This document shows, in pieces, positions 1 to 8,415 of a stretch of 8,711 nt of DNA. Position numbers and translations under genes: made by a program. The stretch's first letter is position 1; the number at the start of each line of letters is the position of its first letter. Where the stretch lies: NCBI GenBank assembly GCA_004376305.1, contig SOKD01000347.1, positions 1 through 8,711 on the forward strand. The letters are read 5' to 3'. The notes beneath the pieces were generated by a model. The model saw nothing but the letters and a program-made list of their open reading frames with translations. It was not told the DNA's origin and did not search any database. Source of the stretch: Candidatus Cloacimonadota bacterium. Lineage in GTDB: Bacteria > Hydrothermota > E44-bin80.

Positions 1-720
1 TAATGAATCATACTGTACAACACTGTGCAGTTCAATCGCAAATGTATCTTCCTTTACGTCAATTTCGGTTTCAAGCTCCAATCCAATGGCAAAAACAAGA
101 TCAGCTCTGGCAAGTTCAAACTCCTTGCCAGCCTTTAGCAAATCCAACTCTGATTGGTTCTTGATCACTTCTGCTCTGAGCAGGTCAATCTTTGAGATTG
201 TTCCGATATCGTACATCAACCTTGATTTCTGAAGATTCCCATCACTTTCACGAAAGGCTAATCCTTTCACATTCATCAGCTTCTTCTTTTTTACAAAATC
301 AAAAAAGTACCCCGCCACCATGAATTCTATCTCGCTGACTATTGCATTGTGTAATGAAACGCTCTCCTTCACTTTACTTCTTGAAGCCAGTACGTCAAAA
401 AGAGTGGATAGGTCAAATACTGACTGGCTCAGCGAAATATCGGTTGAATACATATCAGTATACGGATCTGTTCCAAATGTTGTGGAACTCCGTGTCACAG
501 AACTTCTCGCATTGATATACGGAAGCATCTCAGCATAACTGAGAAGATTGCTCGCCTGGGATAGAAAAATATTCTCCTTGCTTTTTCTTATCGTAAGATT
601 CTTCCTGAGAGCCATCTCCACGCATTCATGCAACGTATACGTATTACCCATAAGCAGATGGGAGCAAAGAAATACGAAACAAAAAACGATAACATACACT
701 GAATGTTTTTTCTTACTCAT
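1..720 (-). CDS. TolC-family outer-membrane efflux protein, 3' end missing
   Basis: An open frame of 240 codons starts at the ATG at 720-718 and runs off the left edge without a stop. The N-terminus is a basic, then hydrophobic signal peptide (MSKKK, then VYVIVFCFVFLCSHLLMG, about residues 1-25). After it comes the typical opening of the outer-membrane efflux protein family, YTLHECVEMALRKN (about 28-41), then long amphipathic helices rich in Ala, Leu, Lys and Glu. Another family-like stretch is YDIGTISKIDLLRAEV, the region entering the first helical hairpin. TolC-type proteins form a trimeric beta-barrel plus periplasmic alpha-tunnel that carries substrate across the outer membrane. The family is usually 400-500 residues, so roughly half is present. 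It is the third gene of an operon with an ABC ATPase and a Yip1-family protein. The ATG has no recognisable Shine-Dalgarno site and lies 12 nt after the ATPase stop, so coupled initiation is likely. Confidence 0.85.
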   Translation of the reverse strand, partial: MSKKKHSVYVIVFCFVFLCSHLLMGNTYTLHECVEMALRKNLTIRKSKENIFLSQASNLLSYAEMLPYINARSSVTRSSTTFGTDPYTDMYSTDISLSQSVFDLSTLFDVLASRSKVKESVSLHNAIVSEIEFMVAGYFFDFVKKKKLMNVKGLAFRESDGNLQKSRLMYDIGTISKIDLLRAEVIKNQSELDLLKAGKEFELARADLVFAIGLELETEIDVKEDTFAIELHSVVQYDSL

Positions 721-732
721 TGGTATCAATGA

Positions 733-1419
733 TTATTTTTTTCGTCTGTTGTCTTCATCCCCCATAATAACCCCGTCCCGTATGTGTACAATTCTCTCAG
801 TAAAATCCGCTACCTCCTTCTCGTGGGTTACAACAATGACTGTTTTTCCTTTTTCATGCAAGTCTGCAAAGAGCCTCATAATCTCCAGTCCTGTTTTCGT
901 ATCAAGATTACCAGTCGGTTCATCTGCAAGAATCACCAACGGATCGTTCACCAGCGCACGAGCTACGGCAACTCTCTGCCTTTCTCCTCCGGAGAGTTCA
1001 CTGGGTTTGTGTCTCACTCTATCACTGAGTCCAACTTCTGACAAAACAGTGATTGCGCGTTCCAGTCTTTGCTTTCGTCCTGTGCCCGCATAGACAAGTG
1101 GGAGCTCCACATTATACAGGCATGTCTGCCTGGCAATAAGATTAAATGTTTGAAAGACAAAACCCATGCTCTTATTTCGTATCTTCGAGAGCTCATCATC
1201 ATCAAGCGTTGTAATATCTTTATTGTCAAGCATATATCTGCCTTCAGTAGGTTTATCAAGACATCCTATGATGTGCATTAATGTGGACTTTCCGCTCCCG
1301 GAAGGGCCCATAATGGAAAGAAACTCTCCGCTTTCAATAGAGAGAGAAACACCATTAAGCGCCCTGACCTCAAGTTTTCCCATCGGATAAATCTTCTTAA
1401 CATCGGTTAACTCTATCAT
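733..1419 (-). CDS. ABC transporter ATP-binding protein, MacB/LolD type
   Basis: A 228-residue ATPase subunit of an ABC exporter. All nucleotide-binding motifs are intact: Walker A GPSGSGKST (38-46), Q-loop Q90, signature LSGGE (142-146), Walker B ending in D166-E167 followed by PTGNLD, and H-loop H199 in VVTHE. The LSGGE form of the signature, the opening MIELTDVKKIYPMG with an aromatic A-loop (Y11), and the length around 225 residues are typical of the MacB/LolD/FtsE-like group. Those ATPases pair with FtsX/MacB-type permeases that extrude peptides, macrolides or lipoproteins. No permease domain is fused here and no permease gene is in view. The gene follows the Yip1-family gene by 60 nt and precedes a TolC-family gene by 12 nt, which suggests a tripartite MacAB-TolC-like exporter. 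The ATG is preceded only by a weak AAGA and by an inverted repeat at 1421-1439. Substrate unknown. Confidence 0.93.
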   Translation of the reverse strand: MIELTDVKKIYPMGKLEVRALNGVSLSIESGEFLSIMGPSGSGKSTLMHIIGCLDKPTEGRYMLDNKDITTLDDDELSKIRNKSMGFVFQTFNLIARQTCLYNVELPLVYAGTGRKQRLERAITVLSEVGLSDRVRHKPSELSGGERQRVAVARALVNDPLVILADEPTGNLDTKTGLEIMRLFADLHEKGKTVIVVTHEKEVADFTERIVHIRDGVIMGDEDNRRKK

Positions 1420-1420
1420 G

Positions 1421-1439
1421 GTTATCTTACTGTAATAAC
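1421..1439 (-). promoter_or_regulatory. Inverted repeat just upstream of the ABC ATPase start
   Basis: On the minus strand GTTA-TTAC-A-GTAA-GA-TAAC can fold as an eight-pair stem with a 2-nt bulge, ending one base before the ATG. It would cover the only weak Shine-Dalgarno-like bases (AAGA) of the ATPase gene. The loop is a single A, so the inner pairs would open in practice. It may lower initiation or be a protein site, and could also be chance. Confidence 0.3.
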
Positions 1440-1479
1440 GTCTTTTACAAAAAAAGGTTTCAAGAATCTGAGCTTTCCG

Positions 1480-2157
1480 CTAAAATCCAATACCTTTCGG
1501 AAGAACAGAAGCCACAATGAGTACGATAATAAGCCATAATACCCAGAGACCAAAAATAATGGAGAAGGACTTCTTCCTGTCAACTCCATATATTACCGAA
1601 CAACCAAGAGCTATAAGGCTGAGTTGCCATATCGTGAAAATATCTATTCTTGAAAGAACTTTGAAAAGGGGGGATTTCAAATCCATATTGGGAACAACAA
1701 GTGCAAGACTGGTGAAAACATGTGTACTTTTCTTAATGAGCATCATCATCGTCTTTAAAATAACTTCCGGGATTCCCGTAAGATACGAATAACTCACAAT
1801 CGCAAGCATCTTCTTGAATGGTGCTCTACTCCCGGAGATGAGGAATACCAGCATAAGGATGCCAGTCTGAGCAAAAAGCAATATGAACGAAAAGATAACA
1901 ATTGCAATGGGAGTTTGGATATAGGGTCCAACGCCTTCGAGCCGTTCAAGTGCTTTCTCCTTATATTCCTCAGGTATTTGATCCATTTCCGTAATTGCCT
2001 TTGCCCTATCAGGAAGAATTACTTTCGGTAATGCAATCATGGTCATGATGAGAACAACAACAACTGTTACCACGATGGGAATAATCCAATCCGGCTTCTC
2101 GTTCAGTGCTTTGAACGTTTCCATCGGACTGAAATAGAGATTCATTATTTTTTTCAT
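1480..2157 (-). CDS. Yip1-family integral membrane protein
   Basis: A 225-residue membrane protein. The start at 2157 is chosen because AAGGAGGA sits just upstream. A longer in-frame start at 2193 would add twelve residues encoded across that Shine-Dalgarno site. The N-terminus, NLYFSPMETFKALNEKPDW (6-24), is the hallmark of bacterial Yip1-domain proteins: an amphipathic helix with P-x-E-T-F, then KPDW entering the first membrane span. Hydrophobic segments lie at about 25-43, 84-107, 115-140, 178-197 and 201-220, giving about five spans. A charged loop (about 50-75) follows span 1. The family's biochemical role in bacteria is not established. From context I infer an accessory membrane component of the exporter encoded downstream. 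It is the first gene of the minus-strand operon and has its own promoter at about 2209-2237. Confidence 0.8.
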   Translation of the reverse strand: MKKIMNLYFSPMETFKALNEKPDWIIPIVVTVVVVLIMTMIALPKVILPDRAKAITEMDQIPEEYKEKALERLEGVGPYIQTPIAIVIFSFILLFAQTGILMLVFLISGSRAPFKKMLAIVSYSYLTGIPEVILKTMMMLIKKSTHVFTSLALVVPNMDLKSPLFKVLSRIDIFTIWQLSLIALGCSVIYGVDRKKSFSIIFGLWVLWLIIVLIVASVLPKGIGF

Positions 2158-2160
2158 CTT

Positions 2161-2168
2161 TCCTCCTT
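2161..2168 (-). promoter_or_regulatory. Shine-Dalgarno site fixing the Yip1 start
   Basis: AAGGAGGA on the minus strand ends 3 nt before the ATG at 2157. It supports the shorter start MKKIMNLY over the in-frame ATGs at 2193 and 2184, neither of which has a comparable site. Confidence 0.7.
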
Positions 2169-2208
2169 CCCGTTCATAACTCATTGCATCCAAGCTTAGT
2201 GTGAGAAT

Positions 2209-2237
2209 GTACTATCATAGAGAGAAAAAGAAGTCAA
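2209..2237 (-). promoter_or_regulatory. Predicted sigma70-type promoter of the Yip1-ABC-TolC operon
   Basis: On the minus strand a -35 TTGACT (2237-2232) is followed after 17 bp by TAGTAC (2214-2209). TG at 2217-2216 one base upstream makes an extended -10. The -10 hexamer itself is poor (3 of 6), so the call rests on the -35, the spacing and the TG. The predicted transcript start near 2202 gives a leader of about 45 nt before the ATG at 2157. Confidence 0.4.
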
Positions 2238-2261
2238 GAATATTCGCCAAACAGAGAAAAC

Positions 2262-2273
2262 AATGAAATCATT
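2262..2273. promoter_or_regulatory. Palindrome between the two divergent promoters (possible operator)
   Basis: AATGA-AA-TCATT is a perfect inverted repeat with 5-bp arms. It lies 24 bp from the -35 of the minus-strand export promoter and 20 bp from the -35 of the plus-strand cyclase promoter, close to the midpoint. The position would suit a regulator acting on both genes. The arms are short and the surroundings A+T rich, so chance is possible. Confidence 0.3.
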
Positions 2274-2293
2274 TTCAATCTTTCCATTTTCTC

Positions 2294-2322
2294 TTGACAG
2301 GTACAGGTAATAATGCTATACG
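2294..2322 (+). promoter_or_regulatory. Predicted promoter of the cyclase gene, giving a leaderless start
   Basis: Consensus -35 TTGACA (2294-2299), exactly 17 bp, then TATACG (2317-2322) preceded by TGC, which makes an extended -10. Transcription would begin 7-8 bases later, at about 2329-2330, which is the A of the cyclase ATG. No Shine-Dalgarno sequence lies upstream of that ATG. Confidence 0.55.
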
Positions 2323-2329
2323 CGAACAT

Positions 2330-5300
2330 ATGAAATCACTCAAGTGCCGTAGTTGCGGATTTGAAAATCAAGAAGGAATGAAATTCTGTGGTAATTGCGG
2401 GAAACCGCTTATAGACCTTGAAAAACATGGCGAACGGAAAATTATCTCCATTCTGTATGTTGATATTGCCGGATTTACATCGATTTCTGAAACAATGGAT
2501 GCCGAAAATGTTCAAGAAATGCTCAATACAATCTTCGAAAATATCTCCTATAGCATAAATAAATTTGGAGGAACGGTTCATAAATATATCGGAGATGAGG
2601 TTATGGCGCTTTTCGGCGCACCCGTAGCCTATGAAAATCATGCGGAAAGGGCTGCTCAGGCAGCCCTTGAGATAAACAAATCGATAAAAGATGTAACCGC
2701 AATGATAAATCTTTCGATAAAATTGCATATTGCATTGCATTCCGGGGAAGTCGTTTTCGGAAAGGTTGGTTCGGAAGAAATTCACGACTACACGGTCATT
2801 GGCGATACGGTTAACATCGCAGCGCGTCTTGAGAAAATTGCTCCCGTTGACGCGATACTGGTCAGTCAAGCATTCAAGGACAGAACAGAACATGCCTTTG
2901 TATATGAATCTTTCGGAGAAATTGCGGTCAAAGGAAAAAGTCTTCCGATTACCTGTTATCTTCTGAAAAGTTCAAGAGCAACGAGAAAGAAGATCCGGGG
3001 GATCAATGAAGTGGAAACTCCACTCTTAGGAAGAGAACAAGAAATGGCATTCCTTGCAGATACATTGCAGGAAATACAGGAAAAGAAATTGCTCCAGTTG
3101 GTAGTACTGCAAGGACAGCCCGGTATCGGTAAATCAAGATTATTCCGTGAATTTGCAAAAGTAATCGATAAGGAAGCAAACCTACTCTTCGAAACACGCT
3201 CACTCCCCTTTGGACAGGAAGAGCTCCATCCATTCAAGCAGCTTGTCAGAAATATAACATCCGTTACCGCTGATATGCAACAAGAAGATGCAAGAAAGAA
3301 TATAGAGGCGTTCCTCACAAGCTACTTTGGGACAGCAGATATTGGAGTCACTGATTTTCTTGATATTATCCTTGATTTCACATCGGTTAAGGAGCTTGAA
3401 CTCAAACCAAAGCGAAAACAGCAAATTATGTACTACATGCTTGAGAATCTATTTAAGAAACTTGCGGAGGAGAAAACCCTGGTTATTGCTTTTGAAGACT
3501 TTCACTGGGCTGAATCCTCCTCCCTCCTTCTCCTACGACATCTTATCGACTTCCTGCAGGACATCCCCATTCTCTTTTTGCTTATCACAAGACCATTACT
3601 CAAGGATGACCCTATCAATGATTTCTTGACCATATACAGCAATCAAATCTTCTCATCGGTTCTGGATTTGAAACCCCTCGATAGGGGCTCATCTTTTGAA
3701 CTCATATCCAACTTGCTTTCTATAGATAGAATACCACCTGATGTAAAGGAAAAAATTGTCAAGCGAGGAGAAGGAAATCCTCTCTTTATCGAGGAATTAA
3801 TCAAGGTTCTTATGGACAAGAAACTTATCTATAAGGAAGGCGATAATTGGAAGGCAGACAAAGACATTGAAGTTTTTGATATTCCCCAGACGATCAATGA
3901 AATCGTTATGGGCAGAGTTGATCTGCTTGAAACAATGGAAAAACAGATACTCCAGTATGCTTCTGTTATTGGAAGAATTTTCTGGGACAAACCTATACGC
4001 GAAGCGCTCAATCAGACTATGGTTCACGAACTCACCTCATTATCGAACAAAGGATTTGTGCAGCGTAAAGTTGAGTCCATATTCGAAGATGCAAAAGAAT
4101 ACATCTTCAGTCATATTCTCATACAGGAATCAATATACTCAAGTATTCTCAAAAGGGTAAGAAAGAATATTCATGCAGAATTTGCTCAATGGCTCGAACT
4201 CAATTATCCTGAAATGAAAAACGTAATTTCAAACCTGCTCGCTTTTCACTTCGAAAAAGGTGAATCGTGGGAGAAAGCTGGTTATTACTATATTGAGAGC
4301 GGAAGGGAAACTTCCGGTAATTACAACAACAAAGAAGCTCTCAAACAATTTAACCGGGCACTCAGAATCCTCACCGAACACAAACCACATTCAAAGCACT
4401 TCCACAGACTGTACAAAAGCATGGGAAAGCTATACTCAAGAATTGGCAGCAACGAAGAAGCAGAAAAGAACTTGCAGAGAGCGTTGGAACTTGCACCAAG
4501 CAATGCCGATAAATTCTCCATTGAACAATCTCTTTCCAATTTATACCAGAAAATGAGTCTTTATGAAAAAGCTACGGAAAAACTGCACGTTGCAAAATCG
4601 TATCTTACTGAAAAAATCTCCAAGGAAGCAATTGACATATTATTTGATGAAGTCTGGCTCCACTACCTTACAGGCAATATAAAACAAGCACTCAAACTAC
4701 TTGATGATTTTGAAAAAATCTATAAAAAACTCGAAGCACAATTAAGCGAAAAAGAGAGGGAAAATCTTCTCGCTGAATCCTACAATAAACGCGCAATTAT
4801 CCTGCACTATTCCGGGAATCTTCAGGACGCATTGAAATACTATACGAAAGCACTGAACATATACGAAAAAAACAACTCCCGCTCGGGAATGGCAGCAGTA
4901 TACAATAATTGTGCTGGTATTTATCATAGCCTTGGGGAATGCTCAGAAGCCATTGATATGTATGAGAAATCCCAGAAGCTTGACGAAAAGACCGGTAATA
5001 AATTAGGAACTGCAATAGGATACAATAACCTGGCGGAAATGTATATTTTTCTTAACGATATTGAAAAGGCTGAAGATTATCTCAAGAGATACTACGACTT
5101 AAACATGAAAATTCACAACAAACTTGGTTTTGGTTATGCATATCTCAATTATGGAATAATCTCCGAGAATCAAAATAATTACAAAAAGGCGCTCGATTAC
5201 TATAAAAGGGCTCTTTCCATATTTGAGGAAGTTAAGAGCACCCGATTGGCTACGGTTGCCCATGAATCACTCGCCTGGCTCTTTTATCATATGCATGACT

Positions 5301-5668
5301 TTGATGCTTCAAAAACACATATCGCAAAGGTATCAGAATATCTGATGAAAACAGAAAGCCTTGACCTTAAAGCATCTTTATTGAGACTACAGGGAAAATT
5401 CTGTACTGAAGAGAATAATTTTGAAAAAGCCGAAAAACTCCTCGATTGCTCATATTCGCTTTACAGGGATATGGCAAATACGACAGAACTTGTTCAACTC
5501 AATGCTGATTTTATGGATCTCTATACAAAACAAGGTAAACATGAAAAGGCATCGCAGTTTAAGGAAAAAGGAAAACGACTGATTGAGGAAATACTGAGGG
5601 GAATTGAGGGAACGGAACTTCAACAGTGTTTTTCTGAGAAAGAAGATGTGCAGAAGTTACTGAACTGA
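2330..5668 (+). CDS. Zinc ribbon-class III nucleotidyl cyclase-STAND ATPase-TPR protein
   Basis: A 1112-residue soluble signalling protein. Residues 6-23 are a zinc ribbon (C6-x2-C9, C20-x2-C23). Residues about 36-205 are a class III cyclase: metal-binding D45 (YVDIAGFT) and D89 (KYIGDEVMALFGAP), adenine-specifying K85 with T155 as likely partner (DYTVIGD), and transition-state N162 and R166 (VNIAARLE). The set is complete, so active adenylate cyclase is expected, as a homodimer because only one cyclase domain is present. About 230-620 is a STAND/AAA-like ATPase (LGRE at 233-236, Walker A GQPGIGKS 262-269, Walker B with E389-D390 before FHWAE). About 646-1100 holds roughly eleven TPR-like repeats, strongest in the stretch starting AESYNKRAIILHYSG. 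The layout resembles soluble adenylyl cyclase (ADCY10). I infer that ligand or protein binding at the TPR/ATPase controls cAMP output. ATG 2330 is preferred over TTG 2294, which lies in the -35 box. Confidence 0.93.
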   Translation: MKSLKCRSCGFENQEGMKFCGNCGKPLIDLEKHGERKIISILYVDIAGFTSISETMDAENVQEMLNTIFENISYSINKFGGTVHKYIGDEVMALFGAPVAYENHAERAAQAALEINKSIKDVTAMINLSIKLHIALHSGEVVFGKVGSEEIHDYTVIGDTVNIAARLEKIAPVDAILVSQAFKDRTEHAFVYESFGEIAVKGKSLPITCYLLKSSRATRKKIRGINEVETPLLGREQEMAFLADTLQEIQEKKLLQLVVLQGQPGIGKSRLFREFAKVIDKEANLLFETRSLPFGQEELHPFKQLVRNITSVTADMQQEDARKNIEAFLTSYFGTADIGVTDFLDIILDFTSVKELELKPKRKQQIMYYMLENLFKKLAEEKTLVIAFEDFHWAESSSLLLLRHLIDFLQDIPILFLLITRPLLKDDPINDFLTIYSNQIFSSVLDLKPLDRGSSFELISNLLSIDRIPPDVKEKIVKRGEGNPLFIEELIKVLMDKKLIYKEGDNWKADKDIEVFDIPQTINEIVMGRVDLLETMEKQILQYASVIGRIFWDKPIREALNQTMVHELTSLSNKGFVQRKVESIFEDAKEYIFSHILIQESIYSSILKRVRKNIHAEFAQWLELNYPEMKNVISNLLAFHFEKGESWEKAGYYYIESGRETSGNYNNKEALKQFNRALRILTEHKPHSKHFHRLYKSMGKLYSRIGSNEEAEKNLQRALELAPSNADKFSIEQSLSNLYQKMSLYEKATEKLHVAKSYLTEKISKEAIDILFDEVWLHYLTGNIKQALKLLDDFEKIYKKLEAQLSEKERENLLAESYNKRAIILHYSGNLQDALKYYTKALNIYEKNNSRSGMAAVYNNCAGIYHSLGECSEAIDMYEKSQKLDEKTGNKLGTAIGYNNLAEMYIFLNDIEKAEDYLKRYYDLNMKIHNKLGFGYAYLNYGIISENQNNYKKALDYYKRALSIFEEVKSTRLATVAHESLAWLFYHMHDFDASKTHIAKVSEYLMKTESLDLKASLLRLQGKFCTEENNFEKAEKLLDCSYSLYRDMANTTELVQLNADFMDLYTKQGKHEKASQFKEKGKRLIEEILRGIEGTELQQCFSEKEDVQKLLN

Positions 5669-5678
5669 TTGCTACACC

Positions 5679-6167
5679 TTACTTGATTTCCTTTTTACCC
5701 TTATCTTTTTCCGGCTCAGTTACAGAAGTAAGAGCTTTTTCAACCTGCTTCTGGATGTCTGTATTAATGCTATCAGTGAGCGCCCCACCAATCCAGTTAA
5801 ATTCCTCTTCCACAATACCAGCATTCTTGTATGCCTTTTCCTGCATCTTCATCCATTCAGCCATCAAATCCTCCCATGCCTTCTTGACATCAGGATTGCT
5901 GTTCATAAACGTTGAATCAGACATCTGGCTGAGGTCCGCATCCACTTTGTATTTGGCAACAAACTCTTTTATCATATCAGAATACTTCGTCATTGCTTCA
6001 TTAAGCGCTCTTGAAGCCTTGATGTACGATTCCATTTGAGTGATGGTTATTTTCCCATCAGCAGAAGGAATAAATGGTTTTACTTCCGGTGGTTTTTCTG
6101 GTTTCTCTACACAACCAAAACCGAGAAGCAAGGCTAAAATGAATAAATAGATACAGGTCTTTCTCAT
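5679..6167 (-). CDS. Putative small lipoprotein, function unknown
   Basis: A 162-residue protein with a short basic start (MRKT), a hydrophobic segment IYLFILALLLGFG (6-18) and C19. This is a lipoprotein-type signal peptide, although the lipobox is imperfect (G16-F17-G18-C19 rather than a Leu at -3). After the Cys comes a Pro/Lys/Glu linker (VEKPEKPPEVKPF), then mostly helical, charged sequence with several Met and Lys/Glu runs and a lysine-rich tail (EPEKDKGKKEIK). I do not recognise a family. Three ATG codons stand in tandem (6173, 6170, 6167). The Shine-Dalgarno AAGGAG directly abuts the first, so the third, 6 nt away, is taken as start. The gene follows the FmdB-type gene by 10 nt, with its Shine-Dalgarno overlapping that gene's TAA, so the two are probably translationally coupled. 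It is the last gene of the groES operon. Confidence 0.7.
   Translation of the reverse strand: MRKTCIYLFILALLLGFGCVEKPEKPPEVKPFIPSADGKITITQMESYIKASRALNEAMTKYSDMIKEFVAKYKVDADLSQMSDSTFMNSNPDVKKAWEDLMAEWMKMQEKAYKNAGIVEEEFNWIGGALTDSINTDIQKQVEKALTSVTEPEKDKGKKEIK
5714..5740 (+). terminator. Candidate intrinsic terminator of the cyclase transcript
   Basis: On the plus strand GCTC-(AG)-TTAC-AGAA-GTAA-GAGC is followed at once by TTTTT (5736-5740). This is an eight-pair stem with a 2-nt bulge and a 4-nt loop, then a short U-tract, starting 46 nt after the cyclase stop. It lies inside the coding sequence of the convergent lipoprotein gene, so its bases are also constrained as codons. The bulge and short U-run make it moderate in strength. 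Confidence 0.5.
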
Positions 6168-6173
6168 CATCAT

Positions 6174-6179
6174 CTCCTT
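6174..6179 (-). promoter_or_regulatory. Shine-Dalgarno site of the lipoprotein gene, overlapping the upstream stop
   Basis: On the minus strand TAAGGAGATGATGATG joins the fmdB-like stop (TAA, 6180-6178), the Shine-Dalgarno AAGGAG and three consecutive ATGs. Spacings from the site to the three ATGs are 0, 3 and 6 nt, so the last is favoured. Confidence 0.65.
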
Positions 6180-6432
6180 ATTCAGTCTGTTTTTTTTCTT
6201 CCTCCTTCACTGTTGTCTTTTTTTTCTTGGTTCCGTTTCCGTTACCATTGGAGCGCCGCTTGTAATCAGTCTGATAAAATCCAGAACCCTTGAATATAAC
6301 ACCTCCACCCGGAACCATAAGCTTCTGCAACTTTCCCCCACATTCCGCACACGTGCGCATTGTTTTTGAAATGTTGTGAAAAATCTCAAATGTTTTCTGG
6401 CATTTTCCGCACTTGTATTCGTATGTTGGCAT
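6178..6432 (-). CDS. FmdB-family zinc ribbon protein
   Basis: An 84-residue protein opening with MPTYEYKCGKC, the signature of the FmdB/CxxC_CXXC_SSSS putative regulatory family. Two knuckles, C8-x2-C11 and C28-x2-C31, would bind one zinc. A Gly-rich turn (GGGVIFKGSGFY, 42-53) closes the domain, as in other family members. The tail from about 58 is low-complexity: Gly-Asn repeats, then Lys and Glu. The molecular role is not well defined. The name comes from a proposed regulator of amidase genes, but most members are uncharacterised. It starts 27 nt after groEL with only a weak AAGAG upstream, so it probably depends on groEL translation. Its place between groEL and a lipoprotein gene suggests co-expression with the chaperonin. 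Confidence 0.88.
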   Translation of the reverse strand: MPTYEYKCGKCQKTFEIFHNISKTMRTCAECGGKLQKLMVPGGGVIFKGSGFYQTDYKRRSNGNGNGTKKKKTTVKEEEKKQTE

Positions 6433-6459
6433 TGCTCTTATGGCTCAGTATATGTTACA

Positions 6460-8121
<1,662 letters not shown>

Positions 8122-8134
8122 CTATCTTTCTGAG

Positions 8135-8407
8135 CTATTCAATAATCGCAAGAATATCCTCTTCACTCATTATAAGATATTCCTTAGCATCGATCTCAAT
8201 TTCAGTCCCCGCATACTTTCCAAAGAGTATCTTGTTGCCTTTCTTAACCTGCATTGGATCTTCGTCCTTACCTGTTTTGGCAACCTCAATTACCGTTCCT
8301 TTTTGCGGTTTCTCTTTTACGGTATCAGGAATAATAATACTCCCCTTTTTCATCTCCTCTTCGATACGCTTCACGAGGACCTTTCGATTAATCGGTCTAA
8401 TCTTCAT
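8135..8407 (-). CDS. groES: 10-kDa co-chaperonin GroES
   Basis: A 90-residue GroES, the heptameric lid of the GroEL chamber. The N-terminus [14 protein letters not shown] is typical, as are the beta-barrel segments [38 protein letters not shown] and the terminal EEDILAIIE. The mobile loop that docks on GroEL (about 16-32) contains the tripeptide III (24-26) and PDTVKEKP. It reads KKGS where related proteins usually have a Gly-Gly pair, and it seems one residue shorter. The ATG at 8407 is chosen because it is 8 nt from GGAGG (8420-8416). The GTG at 8413, which would add two residues, is only 2 nt away. First gene of the operon, followed 34 nt later by groEL, and transcribed from the promoter at 8487-8515. 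Confidence 0.97.
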   Translation of the reverse strand: MKIRPINRKVLVKRIEEEMKKGSIIIPDTVKEKPQKGTVIEVAKTGKDEDPMQVKKGNKILFGKYAGTEIEIDAKEYLIMSEEDILAIIE

Positions 8408-8415
8408 AAACACTT

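Noticed and set aside
548..1093. Open frame of about 180 codons on the plus strand over the TolC/ABC junction
   Set aside because: Both opposite-strand genes have clear family motifs. This frame looks like an antisense shadow with biased Ser/Phe content.
2294..2329. TTG at 2294 as an alternative cyclase start adding 12 residues
   Set aside because: The TTG is the first half of a consensus -35 box, has no Shine-Dalgarno site, and the extra residues precede the usual zinc-ribbon N-terminus.
2336..2893. Open frame on the minus strand inside the cyclase domain
   Set aside because: It overlaps the most conserved, motif-rich part of the cyclase gene and has no start signals of its own.
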